The position numbers were made by a program, and so were the translations under genes. A stretch of DNA of 64,000 nucleotides, taken from NCBI RefSeq assembly GCF_000220395.1, contig NW_004087746.1, positions 309,043-373,042 of the forward strand, read 5' to 3'. The stretch is from Ichthyophthirius multifiliis. Its lineage: Eukaryota > Ciliophora > Oligohymenophorea > Hymenostomatida. Shown here piece after piece: positions 27,076 to 38,800 of the stretch. The notes below the pieces were generated by a model. It was given only the letters and a program-made list of their open reading frames with translations, had not been told where the DNA came from and did not search any database. Each line of letters starts with the position of its first letter. The first letter of the stretch is position 1.

Positions 27076-28712
27076 AGCTAATGATATAATAAATATTATA
27101 ATGTTTCATGTATAAATATTTATTTATTGTTTTAATTTTTAATTCTTTAAATATTTTCTGTATAAAATAAAAAAAATCAATTTAAATATAATCTCAACAT
27201 ATTTTTTGTAAAATATTAATAGGAAAAAATAGAATATAAATTTAATGATATTTAATTACTTATTTTTACATATTTATTATTAATTATTTTTATAATTTAA
27301 AAGTAAAATAATATAATTTTTTAAATTTTCTTATATATTAAAAAAAATATATAAATTAATAAAAATAATATTCAAAAAATTATCTTATTACATAACATAT
27401 TATTAGATATTTTTGTGTTTTTTTTTATATTTTGTATTTTACTATTTTACTATTTTATTTAACTATTCATTATTATTTATGAATGCTTTATAAATTATTA
27501 TTTACAATTATTTAAACCATAAATAAGAAAACGAAAATAATTAATTTTTTAGAAATAGATTATATGCTATTGCATTGTCAAATCAAATAAATATAAATGG
27601 GACTTATATTTTATGAGCAAAATAGCATTTTTAAAATAATAAATCAACGAAATAAAATAAAAATGCATAATTAATTTTTAAAAAAGAATTAAAATATGTA
27701 TTATTAAAATAAAAAATATAAAATGTAAAATTTTTTCATTATATATTATTTGATTAAAATAATTTTTTTAGACATTTCTTATAAAACAAAATTAAATTAA
27801 ATAAAAAAATTAAATATTAAAATTGTAGAAACCTTAAAATTTTTTCAGTTTAGATATATAATTAGATTTATCCTATTAGATTAAATTTAATTTAATTAAT
27901 GTTTGGTTTTTAATTTTTTTACAGATTTTCTATTTTTAACAAAATAGGTATAAAAAAACTAAGCTTTTTAAAAATTTTAAAGCAAATCTAAAATATTTAA
28001 ATATGTTGAATTTATAATAAATTCTTTTTAAAAAATAACATGTTTTCTTAAATATTAATTTTTTTGGGATATTATTATAATAAAATAAATGAAAAACCTA
28101 ATTGAGAAAAATATATTAAAAAACTTCAGGATAAAATTAGATATATTTATTTTTAAGAAATTCTTAAATAATTGCCAATTAATTTGGATACGAAGCCTGA
28201 AAGATTATCTGATTTTATAAAATAAATCACAAAAAAATTTATAAAAGAAATCTTATTATTTCTTTATAATTTTTATTTATATATATATATAAATTATATT
28301 AAAAAACTTAATTAATATAATATAATCAATAAATTAGTTAAAAAAAGCAAATGCTTGAATATAAGAAGAGTTATTAAATCGAAAGGATTAAAATATAAAT
28401 CAGCATCTCCTAATAAAAAAACATTTTAAAAAAACTTCTGATCTCAAAAAATAGAAAAAAATAATTAATTTGAAAAATATACATTAGATTATTTTAAATA
28501 TAAAAAATTAATATAAAAAATAAAATATAATTATATTTTATAAAAGAAGAAAATATATAAAATAAAATTATTTATAAAAATATTAATAAATATATTAAAA
28601 AATATTTATCAAATAATATATTTTTATATATTATTGCAATTAGTATATATATAAAAATAAAGAAAAAAATATTATAATTAATAATGAAAATTAAATAAAA
28701 ATATATTATAAA
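27076..28712. other. 1.6-kb gene-poor stretch with weak coding traces
   Basis: Mostly A/T. Between about 28120 and 28440 on the plus strand are short patches that look coding (LPINLDTKPERLSDFIK in one frame, RRVIKSKGLKYKSASP in another), broken by frame changes. An eight-base inverted repeat (ATGCTATT/AATAGCAT) spans about 27566-27636. Neither is firm enough to call a gene. Confidence 0.35.
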
Positions 28713-30835
28713 TCATTTAGTTTCTATATTTTATTTTCCTCCTAATCCCACAAATAAATCCTTCATAGATAGTTTGAAATTATCTCCAATACTGTAATGT
28801 CTAATTAAAGTATATATTTCCTAATAAGTTAAATTAAACCCTAATTTCTACAGACCCCTAACAACTTAATTAAAATCAACTTATCCTTGAGCATCTTAAT
28901 CTATATTTTTAACAAACTAAATCAAAAAGTCCTCATAGCTCTTGAATTTCTATGAGAACTATCTTAATCTATTAACAACTTACTAAATATCAGATTCTTT
29001 AAAAACTTCGGGTTTTGACTTCATATATTTGACTGTATATTCATCTGCTCTCAAAAGTTAGAATTTATAACCTCCTAATTATACTAATTCTCCAATTTAA
29101 AAATCTATTTCTTGATATTATTTACCAGTAATAGGATTATAATGGATCATTCTTTCTAAAAATTTCCCTCCCCAAATTCCAGAGTTTTTATCAGCATCTT
29201 CATAAACCATAATAGTGTCATCTCCGCAATAAAATGAGATGATGAATTTTCTCTAATTATCATCTTTACATTAGGAAATTAATCTCGATTCAAAACGTAA
29301 AATATATTAATCTTATGTATACATTTTGTTAATATCTTTTTTAGGGGCCTTTGGGACTAAATAATATACACTTCCTAAGGAATCTTCCTCTGTCCCATAT
29401 CCATTATAAGGAGGCACTGGTTAATATGTTTTTCTAACTTCACCTTTTGGTAAAGATGCCGGAATTTATTATATGCTCAAATTATGTAAATACCATTCTT
29501 TTGTATATGGATCACAATCATATATTAAACAATCTTTAGAAAATATTTTAATCAATTATCCACATAATAAATCTGATGGAGTAAAATATTCTTCTTTTTT
29601 TAAAGTCATACCGGGATAATGAGTATTAATTGGTTACTTTTTATAATAAATATATAAATATATAAATATATAAATATATATTATATATATAATTATATTT
29701 ATAAAAACTTGTTATTTTTTTCATTTAATATATATATTTTATTTTATATTTATAAATCATAAATTATAATTAATTTTATTTCTATTTTTTTTACTTTAGG
29801 TAATTTTTTACGATTTAAAAATAAATTATATGGATCTTTTCCATTATTAGATTTTCTAACTTCCTTGATTTCTACTGTATCATCTGCTAAAAAGAAATTT
29901 AATGTAAACAAATTCAATCCTCCTTCAAGACTTGTGTCATTCCAAAGTAATTTAAAGGATAATACCTATAATTTATTTTTATAAGCATTACAATTAAATT
30001 ATTTAAATTTATACTTTTCTATCATTTTCTAAATATTTTTATAAACCTGTATTAGGATGTCCACCTCCTAACTTAACATCATTATATTCTTTATATTCTT
30101 TTGCATCTGGAGGAGGAATTTTAATATCTTTAATTTATTTATAAGCTTCGAAATTATCAACTGGAATTCTTTCTGGTTAATTCATTTTTGAACCCATATA
30201 AGCGTAATATTCTCTTGTGAAAGAATCACAATCTATAATTCTAAAGACTCTTTCAAAAAGGTTAATATTTTATGCCAAATTAAGATCTTCCCATGTATAA
30301 TATTCATTCGAACCAAGTTATTTAGGAACTTTTTATCTTTTGATAAAAACTCCTTATGTGATTCCAGAATTTTCAGTTTTTGGTTCATTCACATGTATTG
30401 TTCCATCAGATAAATAGTAATAAATTACACATTTTCGAATACGATAGTTCTCTTTGGGATCCTCGACTACACTTTCTTAAAAATAGCTGTAAAATCTTAA
30501 TACTTATCTATCATATTTTAACCATGGAGGCTATATCCGGGGTACATAATCATTTATTACTTATTTTTCTATATTTTTATATTTATATATTTAATTTTTA
30601 TTATTATTAATATTTTTTTTATTTTACTTGTTCCATATGTATGCGACAGAGGAGTACCCATTTTTAATGAATCTAATAAATTAGGATCGTCTTATTCCGA
30701 TATGTAATTTGTCTTTTCACATTAAACTCCGTTTACTAATGTAAATTGTTAAATTTTATTATGCTTTTCTTTTTAAGTTTCGTTAAAACAGTGGCCTGGA
30801 AGAAGTGGAACTGTATTAGGAAGATTATATTTCAT
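28713..30835 (-). CDS. Rib72/EFHC1-type protein with three DM10 domains and an EF-hand tail
   Basis: Four minus-strand exons, 30835-30628, 30568-30015, 29965-29795 and 29636-28713, give 618 aa, the usual size for Rib72 and EFHC1/2. Three DM10 domains are visible: about residues 80-185 (YDRQVLRFYSYF ... RIIDCDSFTREYY), 250-365 (ENDRKVLSFKLLW ... CLIYDCDPYTKEWY) and 400-500 (QYILRFESRLI ... RADEYTVKYM). The C-terminal 110 residues hold a degenerate EF-hand pair (IDQDAQGQVDFNQVV). The N-terminus (LPNTVPLLPGHCF) is the family start. Rib72 proteins sit inside the A-tubule of axonemal doublets as microtubule inner proteins in the protofilament ribbon. It is divergent from nothing close by, with a 320-bp spacer to the cysteine-rich pseudogene behind it. 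Confidence 0.94.
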
Positions 30836-31157
30836 TTATTTATCCTTTTTATTTATTAATTTATATTATTTTTTTATAAAATTTATTTTCTTTATTAATA
30901 TTTTTATTTATATTTTAATAAAATTAATTTTTATTATTTTCTTTTTTGTAATTTATTATAATTTATTTTGCATATAAATAAAATAGTTTTAATTTTTTTA
31001 TTTTTTATTTAAAATATAATCAATCTTATGTATTTTTTGTTTTATATGTTTTTTACTTTTTTGAATATTATTAACTTTACTATAATAAAATAAAATTTAT
31101 AAAAAAGAGAAAAAAATAAAAATAATAATATTAATTAAATATATATAAAAAAAAAAT
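30836..31157. other. AT-rich intergenic spacer
   Basis: About 320 bp between the Rib72 start and the 3' end of the cysteine-rich gene. It should contain the Rib72 promoter. Nothing specific is seen. Confidence 0.5.
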
Positions 31158-34100
31158 TCATTAAATTAAAAAAGTGATAACCAACCCAAAAATCAACATC
31201 AAAATATTTCCAAATGAACTTTAAATTTATTAGTTATTATTAGCTAAACTATTATTTTTACTATTCTATTTAACACTCATAATTTAAACATCGAAGTTTT
31301 AAACAACTTTATTTTCTTTTGCATTTATACCATTTAATCTTCTTAATATATTAGCATTTTCTCTAATATTTAAAGTAACTTAAAAAGTGGCTTTTATCGA
31401 GGGTTCAGTTAATTCTATTGCTAAAATAATATTACCGTAAGTTTAAGATATAACTTAGGTAATTTAAGTAAAATCAAATACTGCAGAATCATCACTAAAA
31501 ACAACTTTTACAAGATCAAAATATTTAGTATAACTATTATCTTTAAGCCATATATTAACATACATGAAATCGCCTACAGTATAAGAACTACCCTATTAAA
31601 CTTTAACACAAGTTTTATCGGAACACATTTTCTTATCAGTATCTAAATCAACTATTATTACACATTTTTATCCTGGTTCACATAAATCAGTAATTTATTT
31701 ATTAACATCAATAACGAAAATGTTTACACTTTTTCTATTTGTATACACTGTAATACAGAATCTATGTAATCTAAGTACTTTTCTAGAATGCCCGAGTTCT
31801 ACAGCAAAACAAATTACTTGGTAAAGTTTATCATTTTCAATTCTATTAATTGCTGCAATATTTTATACGTCTATAAGTCTTATATTTATCAAATATTCAA
31901 AAAATGAATTTTATGTATAGTATTTTTTAATCAAAATTTACATATTTATCATTTTCTTCTTTATATTTAATCAATAAATTCGATTTGAATTGTTTTTGAC
32001 ATTCTTCGGATACTTAAGATCTCCTTCAATCAAAAGATATTAAAGATTATATATAATTTACTTCATTTACAATTTATAAATTACAATTGGAAACTACAAC
32101 TACTTATATTATGTAATTATACAGTTCCCAATCGCATTTATTTATAGGTTATTCTCCAGTTATTTCAGCTAAACATTTTAAATCATTAGAATTTTAGTCT
32201 TGATAAAAATTTTATTTGCATGCACAAAATCTTCCATTTAAAATCTCACCGTTTGGGTTTTTACAAGAAATGCAAATACTTGAATTTTTTTGACATTCTT
32301 TACATGTTTTATGGCATTTTTTAGTTAAAACAACTTTATCTGTAAAGGGTTCGTTTTCAGCTGTTATGCTTTAATTTATTATAAAGACAATATCGGTACA
32401 AGTATCATAAAGTTTTTCATGTCCTATTTTTCTGATCCACACATACAATAGATTTTAACCTAATTATGATAGCCTAGATTTTAAGGATTATTCACAACTA
32501 GTCTAATGGGACATGAATCATAACAATTTTAGCCTTTTTTAGCAGGAAAAATCATGTTGTTTCCGAAAATACTTTGCCTTCACATTCAGGGGCTAAAATC
32601 ATATATTCGGTAACATCTTATTTCTCCCCACTATTTAGAATACAGTAGTTTTTTATTTAAACATGATATCCGATATTTGTGTTTTCTACAGTAGGATTTT
32701 CTTCATCCAAAATTTAGGGAGTAAATACTAAACTTTTAGAACATAGATCATAGCAGTTAGTATTCTAAGATACACTCCTCATTACGTCGCCACATGTGCA
32801 AGTATAATCATTACCATAAAGATCATATTCAGGTGCCACATAAGGATGTTTAGCAGGCTAAGAAGTTGGACAAAAACTTATACAATATCTATTTTATTAG
32901 ACTTAATAAAAATTACTAGAGCAATTACAAAAATAAGTATATTCGTCAAATGTTTATGATGTACAACAGGCGGGTATTTACCTAAAACCCAAAATTTCTT
33001 ATTTAACTGTTCCGCACAACAATACGTTCTCTATTCTTCATGATAGCCTAAATTGAATATTTAGGCTATAATTAAAGAATAAGGACATTCATCGTAACAG
33101 TTATAATATTAAGTTTTCCCAGAAATTAACATATCATGACATCTACAAATATAATCGCCTTAGAAACCTTCTTCAGGGGTTTTTAAGGTGGTAATGTTAT
33201 TGGACATGAGTTTAGACAGCTTTAATTTTGATTAACAATTAAATATTTTTCCGAACAATTACAGAAATAAGTATTCTCTTAATATGTGGTTTGATCAGTG
33301 CAACATTCAGGCATAATAATATATCCTGTAATATCATGTATACTTCCATCTTCGCATTTACAGAAAAGTTTATTTTATTAATGATATCCTATATTTTCAG
33401 TAATTTAAATTGTTTCATATTATTATGATTCTTTACATAAATCATAGCAATTTGTAGTTTCTTTAACTTATTTTAATATTCCTTGACATAAACATTTGAA
33501 AATTACACATTTTATATCGGTTTGACAAAAACTTGAGCTGCAGGTTAGTCTTTGGGACAATTTTGAAGACATGATGTTCCTTTTTCGACTTTTTATTAGT
33601 TTCCTCCACAATTACAATAGTATTAAGTTTCTTTCTAAATACCTGAAGTACAGCATTTAGGTAATTCACCCAAAATAGGGTCTACAGATATTATTTTTCC
33701 GTCGCAAAGACAATAATTATATATATATTCTATATAACCTAATTAAGGGGAATCTTTTATATAAATTTGGTATTAATATACTCTATCAGCAGGTATGGCT
33801 TTTGTAGTAGAATATTCGGGAAAAGAAGAATGAAAATTACATACAACAGAGCATCTAGTATTTTAATTTATTTCATAATAATATTTATTTTAACAATAGC
33901 AGAAATATTTAAATTCTCCATTATAATTGCTTCCTATATATCCTTTGTTTTCTACAAACTAAGAAAGCGAGAAATCTGAAAAACAATAAATGAAACAATT
34001 TTCATCTTTTTTAACTTAAGCAGATCCATTGAAGGATTTTCATTAAAAGGACATTCTTTATAACAATTGGTATTTGTATAAACTTCTATAATATTATCAT

Positions 34101-34587
34101 TGCTGCAATAACAATAAGAAAGTTTTTTCTCAAAAATATTATTAAGGCAGCATTTTTAAAGTTAACTACCACCTGTTACTTAGGAAATTCTTCCACCGCA
34201 ATTACAATAAGTTTATGTAATTTCGAAATAACCGTCTTCTTTCGGGTAAAGATAATCTTATGGCGTATTGTTTATGATATATTTCTCGAATTTTAAATCC
34301 TAAGGGCAATAATCGTAGCAATTGTCTTTTTTTGTGCATTTCACGGTAACTTCAGAACATAAACAGGCATATGTTTAGTCTTTTAATAATGAAGGACTTA
34401 TTAAAGGCTTCTATGGCGTTTTTCTTGGAGCGAAAAATTCCGAACATGATCTGCCTTAAATTACAGCATAGTATTCATTATCAGAGCCGCAATAATATTT
34501 ATATTCAGTACGGGTATTTTATAAAGTGCAAAGTTTATTGGGTATAGTTTAATTTGTTATGTCAATGTCTTTTAATCTAATGTGCAT
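31158..34587 (-). pseudogene. broken gene for a cysteine-rich, probably GPI-anchored surface protein
   Basis: Minus-strand frames read left from about 34587 to TGA at 31160-31158. The N-terminal two thirds is a run of about six repeats of roughly 100-110 aa built on CxC, CC and NCYDLC motifs (YFCNCS, PECCTD, NCYDECP, YTCTCGD). A furin-like Cys patch (CHKTCKECQKNSSICISC) and a beta-rich region follow. The end is a spacer plus hydrophobic tail (FGNILMLIFGLVITFLI), as in GPI-anchored proteins. Seven lesions interrupt it: one-base losses near 34029, 33511, 33018, 32566 and 32415, an in-frame TGA at 32026-32028, and a one-base gain in the run at 31899-31904. No signal peptide is found upstream, so the 5' end may be missing. 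Periodic Cys plus a GPI tail recalls ciliate surface antigens, but the motif differs from known immobilization antigens. If the indels are sequencing errors, the gene could be live except for the TGA. Confidence 0.7.
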
Positions 34588-35605
34588 ATTTTACGATTTG
34601 ATATGTGATAACCTATGCTTGGTACTTTTTATTATATTTATGAATATATGTATTAAAATTTGAGTATTAAGAAAATAAAGTTTTTTATATTATTCATTTT
34701 TATTTATTTAAAATTATTTAAATATATGATCTAGATATTTTATTTAAAACAAATTTATCATATAATGTTTTAGTATTATTTATTTTTTATTCTGTTAAAT
34801 AAGTCAGCTTTTTCAAAAAATAAAATATAAATTATAAATTTAAATAAATATTATTCATTTTATTTTATTTGATAAAAAAAAAAAATACATTATATTTAAT
34901 ATAATAATTTCATATATTTATTATTAATATAAATTAAATATTTAGAAATGTTTAAAACTTAAAATGTATAGTAAAGTTTTTGTTAATTCTTTATTTCATA
35001 TTTTTTTTTAATTATATTATTTTAATATAAAATAATAAATATTTAGAAAATAATAAAATAACGCTAATTAAATTATTGCATTTATATAAAATATTATATA
35101 AAAAATAATAATATATCTATAAATTTTTACAAAATACATAAAATAAAAAAATCAATTAATATTTTATTTATTAAATAATAAGAAAAATAAAATATCAAAA
35201 TTAAAACATTTATTTTTTAATTAATAAATAAAAAATATCTAAATAAATAATATAATTTAAATAATTTATTATTAACACTATTTTTAATAATTTATATATA
35301 TATTTATAAACATTATTTAATGATATATGTTTAAAAATAGTTCTATATTATTTATATTAAATTTTTATTTAATTTATTTTTCTATTTAAATTAATAATAT
35401 TTTTTTTATTTTAAAATATTTTAAATTTATATATTTTATCTTAATTATTATTTTTATTATATATTTAAAAATTATAGATATATTAATAAATTTCTATTTA
35501 TATCATTAAATATAAATAAAAATAAATTCATAATTTTTATAAAAATTTTATTTATATTTTTGTTTTTATAAAAATAATATCTTTATTTAATTTTTTTTAA
35601 AAAAG
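34588..35605. other. 1-kb AT-rich stretch without genes
   Basis: Nearly pure A/T with many short TA and poly-A/T runs. No ORF with mixed composition and no structured RNA is seen. The missing 5' exon of the cysteine-rich gene would have to lie here, but no signal-peptide-like ORF was found. Confidence 0.5.
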
Positions 35606-37378
35606 TCATTCTTAATCTTAATCTTAATTTTAATCTTAATCTTAATATTCTTTATTTTCGTCATCTTAAGGAGCATCTTCTTTAGGTGGTGGATCTTTAT
35701 GGTTAGGCTTTTAATTGAATTATTAATTTTTAATACAAATAAATTTATATAATTTTTTACTTCTGAAAACTCATCTGTATCTTCAACTTCTGCACACAAA
35801 TCATCAGGTTATGTTGGAACAAAAGGATTTTAGTTAGTTTTTAAACCATATCCAATATATATATTACACCATCTTTCATTCTTTTTTTTGATTATTAAGT
35901 TAATTTAAAAAAATAATTAATATTAAAAATAAAAATTACATTAAAAACAGTATAATGTCCTTACCAAGTTTTATTTCTTAAAACTGTAACTCCATAATTT
36001 GAAGTTTAATCTTCAGAAGTAAATTATTACAAATCTCCATATTCTCTCATATACCAATTGCTTTATGTTTCTTCATTTTCTAACTCTTTTACATAAGGCG
36101 CTTATTTATTAAAATATTTGATTTTATTATAATTTATATTTATTTTATTAATTAAATAATTTAATTATGTATTATATTTATATATTAATACTTTTTTCTT
36201 CTGCTATTTCTTTTAATTTATCTGCATTATTTTCTTCTTTTCCTGATTCTTCTTCAGCTTTTAATTTTTATTCTTCATCAAAATCAGGATCAATATAATA
36301 TGTAGTTCTTCCTTAAGTATTTAAAAAAGAATGTAAATGACACCATTATGATAAATCTTTTAAACTAGTATATTCTGGATATTTAAAAAGCTCTTCTGGA
36401 AATTGTATTTTATTAGTTTCACTATTAACTTCATATACTCCTTTTGGTACTAAAATACATGATGAAGAAATTCTTACAATTTATGCTTTCAACTTTTTTC
36501 TTTTTATTTAAAAAAATAAAAAATAATTATTTTACAAAATGCGCTTCTTATCCTTAAAAAGGAGGGAAATTTTTAATTTCATTATTTAAATTTCCTGTAA
36601 ATACATACTTTATTTATCTTACTTATTATATTTATTATGGAGTAACTAAAGGTAATTCAACCCATTATTTTAATGCTTATTTTAATAAATTATAAATTAA
36701 TATATTTATAATAAATAAATGTATTTATATTTCTTTATAAATTATTACGGTTATTAGTAACCCAAAATGTATACATGTTAGCGCCTTCCCCTTTTTTTTC
36801 GCAATCTTTTGGTAAAGTATCTGCATTTTCATTTGCAGTAATACCTTCAGCAATATAATAATCTTATTATTGACATAAAATCTTGCCCCAAAATCTTATT
36901 TGGGAAGCCTATTTTTAATCTGCGAGTCTTCTTATTGACATTTAAATTATTTATGATTCTTCTTCTGAAAAGTTTATTCCTGCTATTTCAAGCATTGCGT
37001 TTTCATTATAAAAATCAGGGAATAAAATTTATTGATGAATATTTTAATTCTATTTATTTTTTTATATTTTTTACAATAGAAATTAATTATTGTTACTTTT
37101 ATTAATTTTTCACAGTATTAAATCCATTTAAAAATTTTTGATGGCTTTTTATCATTTTCATTTAATGATATATCTATTGGTCTTTTTGAGTAAACAAAGT
37201 TATTTTATTTTATAAAATCTTAAAGTTATTCATAAAAATCTAATGTTTATGTGTATTCTTCGTTTTCATTTAATATTTTATTGAATGTTTAATTTATTAT
37301 TGTGTAAAGGGATGTTCCATCTTTTGATTTATTATTTTTAAGAATATTTATCAAATGACAATTATCTTCTTCTGACAT
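35606..37378 (-). CDS. RSPH4A: radial spoke head protein RSP4/6 (RSPH4A/6A family)
   Basis: Seven minus-strand exons, with introns at 37050-37096, 36676-36748, 36493-36535, 36101-36191, 35881-35948 and 35708-35760, give 465 aa with matching phases. The order of family motifs is clear: a divergent N-terminal third, IRFWGKILCQQQDYYIAEG, ANMYTFWVTNN, WVELPLVTPQQIQQVRQIKYVFTGNL, FPPFQGQEAHF, KAQIVRISSSCILVPKGVYE, an acidic linker, TWQGHYT, IYIGYGLK, and an acidic Gln/Asp tail. RSP4/6 proteins form the head of the axonemal radial spoke, which contacts the central apparatus and controls dynein. It lies head-to-tail with the centrin-like gene 270 bp upstream. Ciliates often have several RSP4/6 paralogues, so RSPH4A against RSPH6A cannot be decided. 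Confidence 0.93.
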
Positions 37379-37649
37379 TTTTTATTTATTTATTTTTTAT
37401 AAATTAATATTTACAAAATAGCAAAAAAAATTAAAAATATTTTGTTTTTATAATATTAATATTATTTATATATAAAAAAAATAATAATTAAAAGTTACAT
37501 TATTTAAGTAGATTGTTAAAATAATTATAATTAACGATAAATAAAATAAAAAAGTTTTTAAATTAAATATAAATACATTTATATGTATTTTTTATATATA
37601 TCTATAAAAAATTTGCTATTATATCAAAATTAAGTTTTTTTTGTTTTTT

Positions 37650-38424
37650 TCAAAAATAACCAAGTCTTTATATAATTAAAATTTAAGATTAAATATTTTT
37701 TTTTATTTTAATTACTTTGAGCAAAATTCATTTTTATCTAATACACCATCTTAATCTAAATCAGCTTCTTATATAAATTCGATAATATCAGAATCATTAA
37801 CATTTATATCTAAATATTATGAAAATAAATATTTTATATCAGGCAATCCAATTATGTTTTTGTTTCTATTTTAAATTAAATATAAACAATTATTAAAAAA
37901 ATAACAATAACATTGTATTTTTAATTTATTTTATTAAAAGTATTTAAAAAAAATTCCGAGTAATCAATTTTTTTTTAATTTTAAAAAAAGTAAACTAAGA
38001 ATAAGTAATTATATTTATATTATATTTTTTTTATTATTATTATTATTATTAATTACCTTTTATCAAACAATTTAAATATTTCATTTGCTTCATTATCCCT
38101 ACCTCCATATAAAAACCATTTTTTGATAATAATTTAAATAACCTCTTCTAAATAAAAATTATTTTTAGATACGGAATATTCATTTCTTAATTCTTCTTCT
38201 ATTTCTTTTATGGTCATATTAGTAAATGCGAAATTCCCTAATATTGAACGCAATTATGCTCTATTAATTTAACCAGTTTTATCAGTATCAAAAAATTAAA
38301 ATGCATCTTTTATATCATTTTCCATTTCATCTGTAAGTTTTTAAGATTTATCTAATTTTTTTATAATTGCTCTAGGTTATTAAGCAATTGTGCGTTTTTT
38401 ATCTGCATTTCTATTGATACTCAT
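37650..38424 (-). CDS. centrin-like EF-hand protein (177 aa)
   Basis: Three minus-strand exons, 38424-38057, 37865-37716 and 37665-37650, give 177 aa, the size of centrins. The short basic N-terminus (MSINRNADKKRT) is followed by four EF-hand units: the first close to canonical (DTDKTGQINRAQ, Gln at the last ligand position), the second and third degenerate (SVSKNNFYLEEV, DKRNKNIIGLPD), and the fourth canonical (DLDQDGVLDKNE). An intact hand 4 with weak middle hands is common in centrin/caltractin relatives in ciliates. Centrins bind Sfi1-type repeats at basal bodies and in contractile fibres. The terminal exon adds only KLGYF and the TGA, and was chosen because the unspliced frame has no nearby TGA. 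Sequence divergence leaves calmodulin-like proteins as an alternative. Confidence 0.8.
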
Positions 38425-38800
38425 TTTTATATATTTGATTATATTAATTTGTATATTATAAAAATAAAATAAATATATAAAAAATCTAGTATTTAGATAT
38501 TATATTATAAATTTTATTTAAAATAATTTTCTTTTTCCTTTTTTTTATTTAAATACTTAATTAAAATATATAAAAAAATAAAAATTATTTTTAAATTAAA
38601 AAAAAAAAAACTTATGATAATAAATTAAATTTTAAATTTTATAATAATTATTATAATCATATACTATATTTTTTTTATTCAACTATTTAATTTTTATTTA
38701 ATAATAAAATTAACTTTTTATTATAAGATTATTTGTGGAAATAAAATTATATTAAACCAATAAAATTATTTTATTTAATTTATATTAACAAAAAAAAAAT
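38425..38800. other. AT-rich intergenic region between divergent genes
   Basis: About 375 bp separate the start codons of the centrin-like gene and the next plus-strand gene. No motif is seen. Confidence 0.5.

Noticed and set aside
33767-33979. Plus-strand 70-aa ORF with hydrophobic segment
   Set aside because: Antisense of the cysteine-rich repeat region, where minus-strand Cys spacing is regular.
31158-34587. Identification as an immobilization antigen gene
   Set aside because: Cysteine periodicity and a GPI-type tail are shared, but the motif order differs, so only a general surface-protein call is supported.
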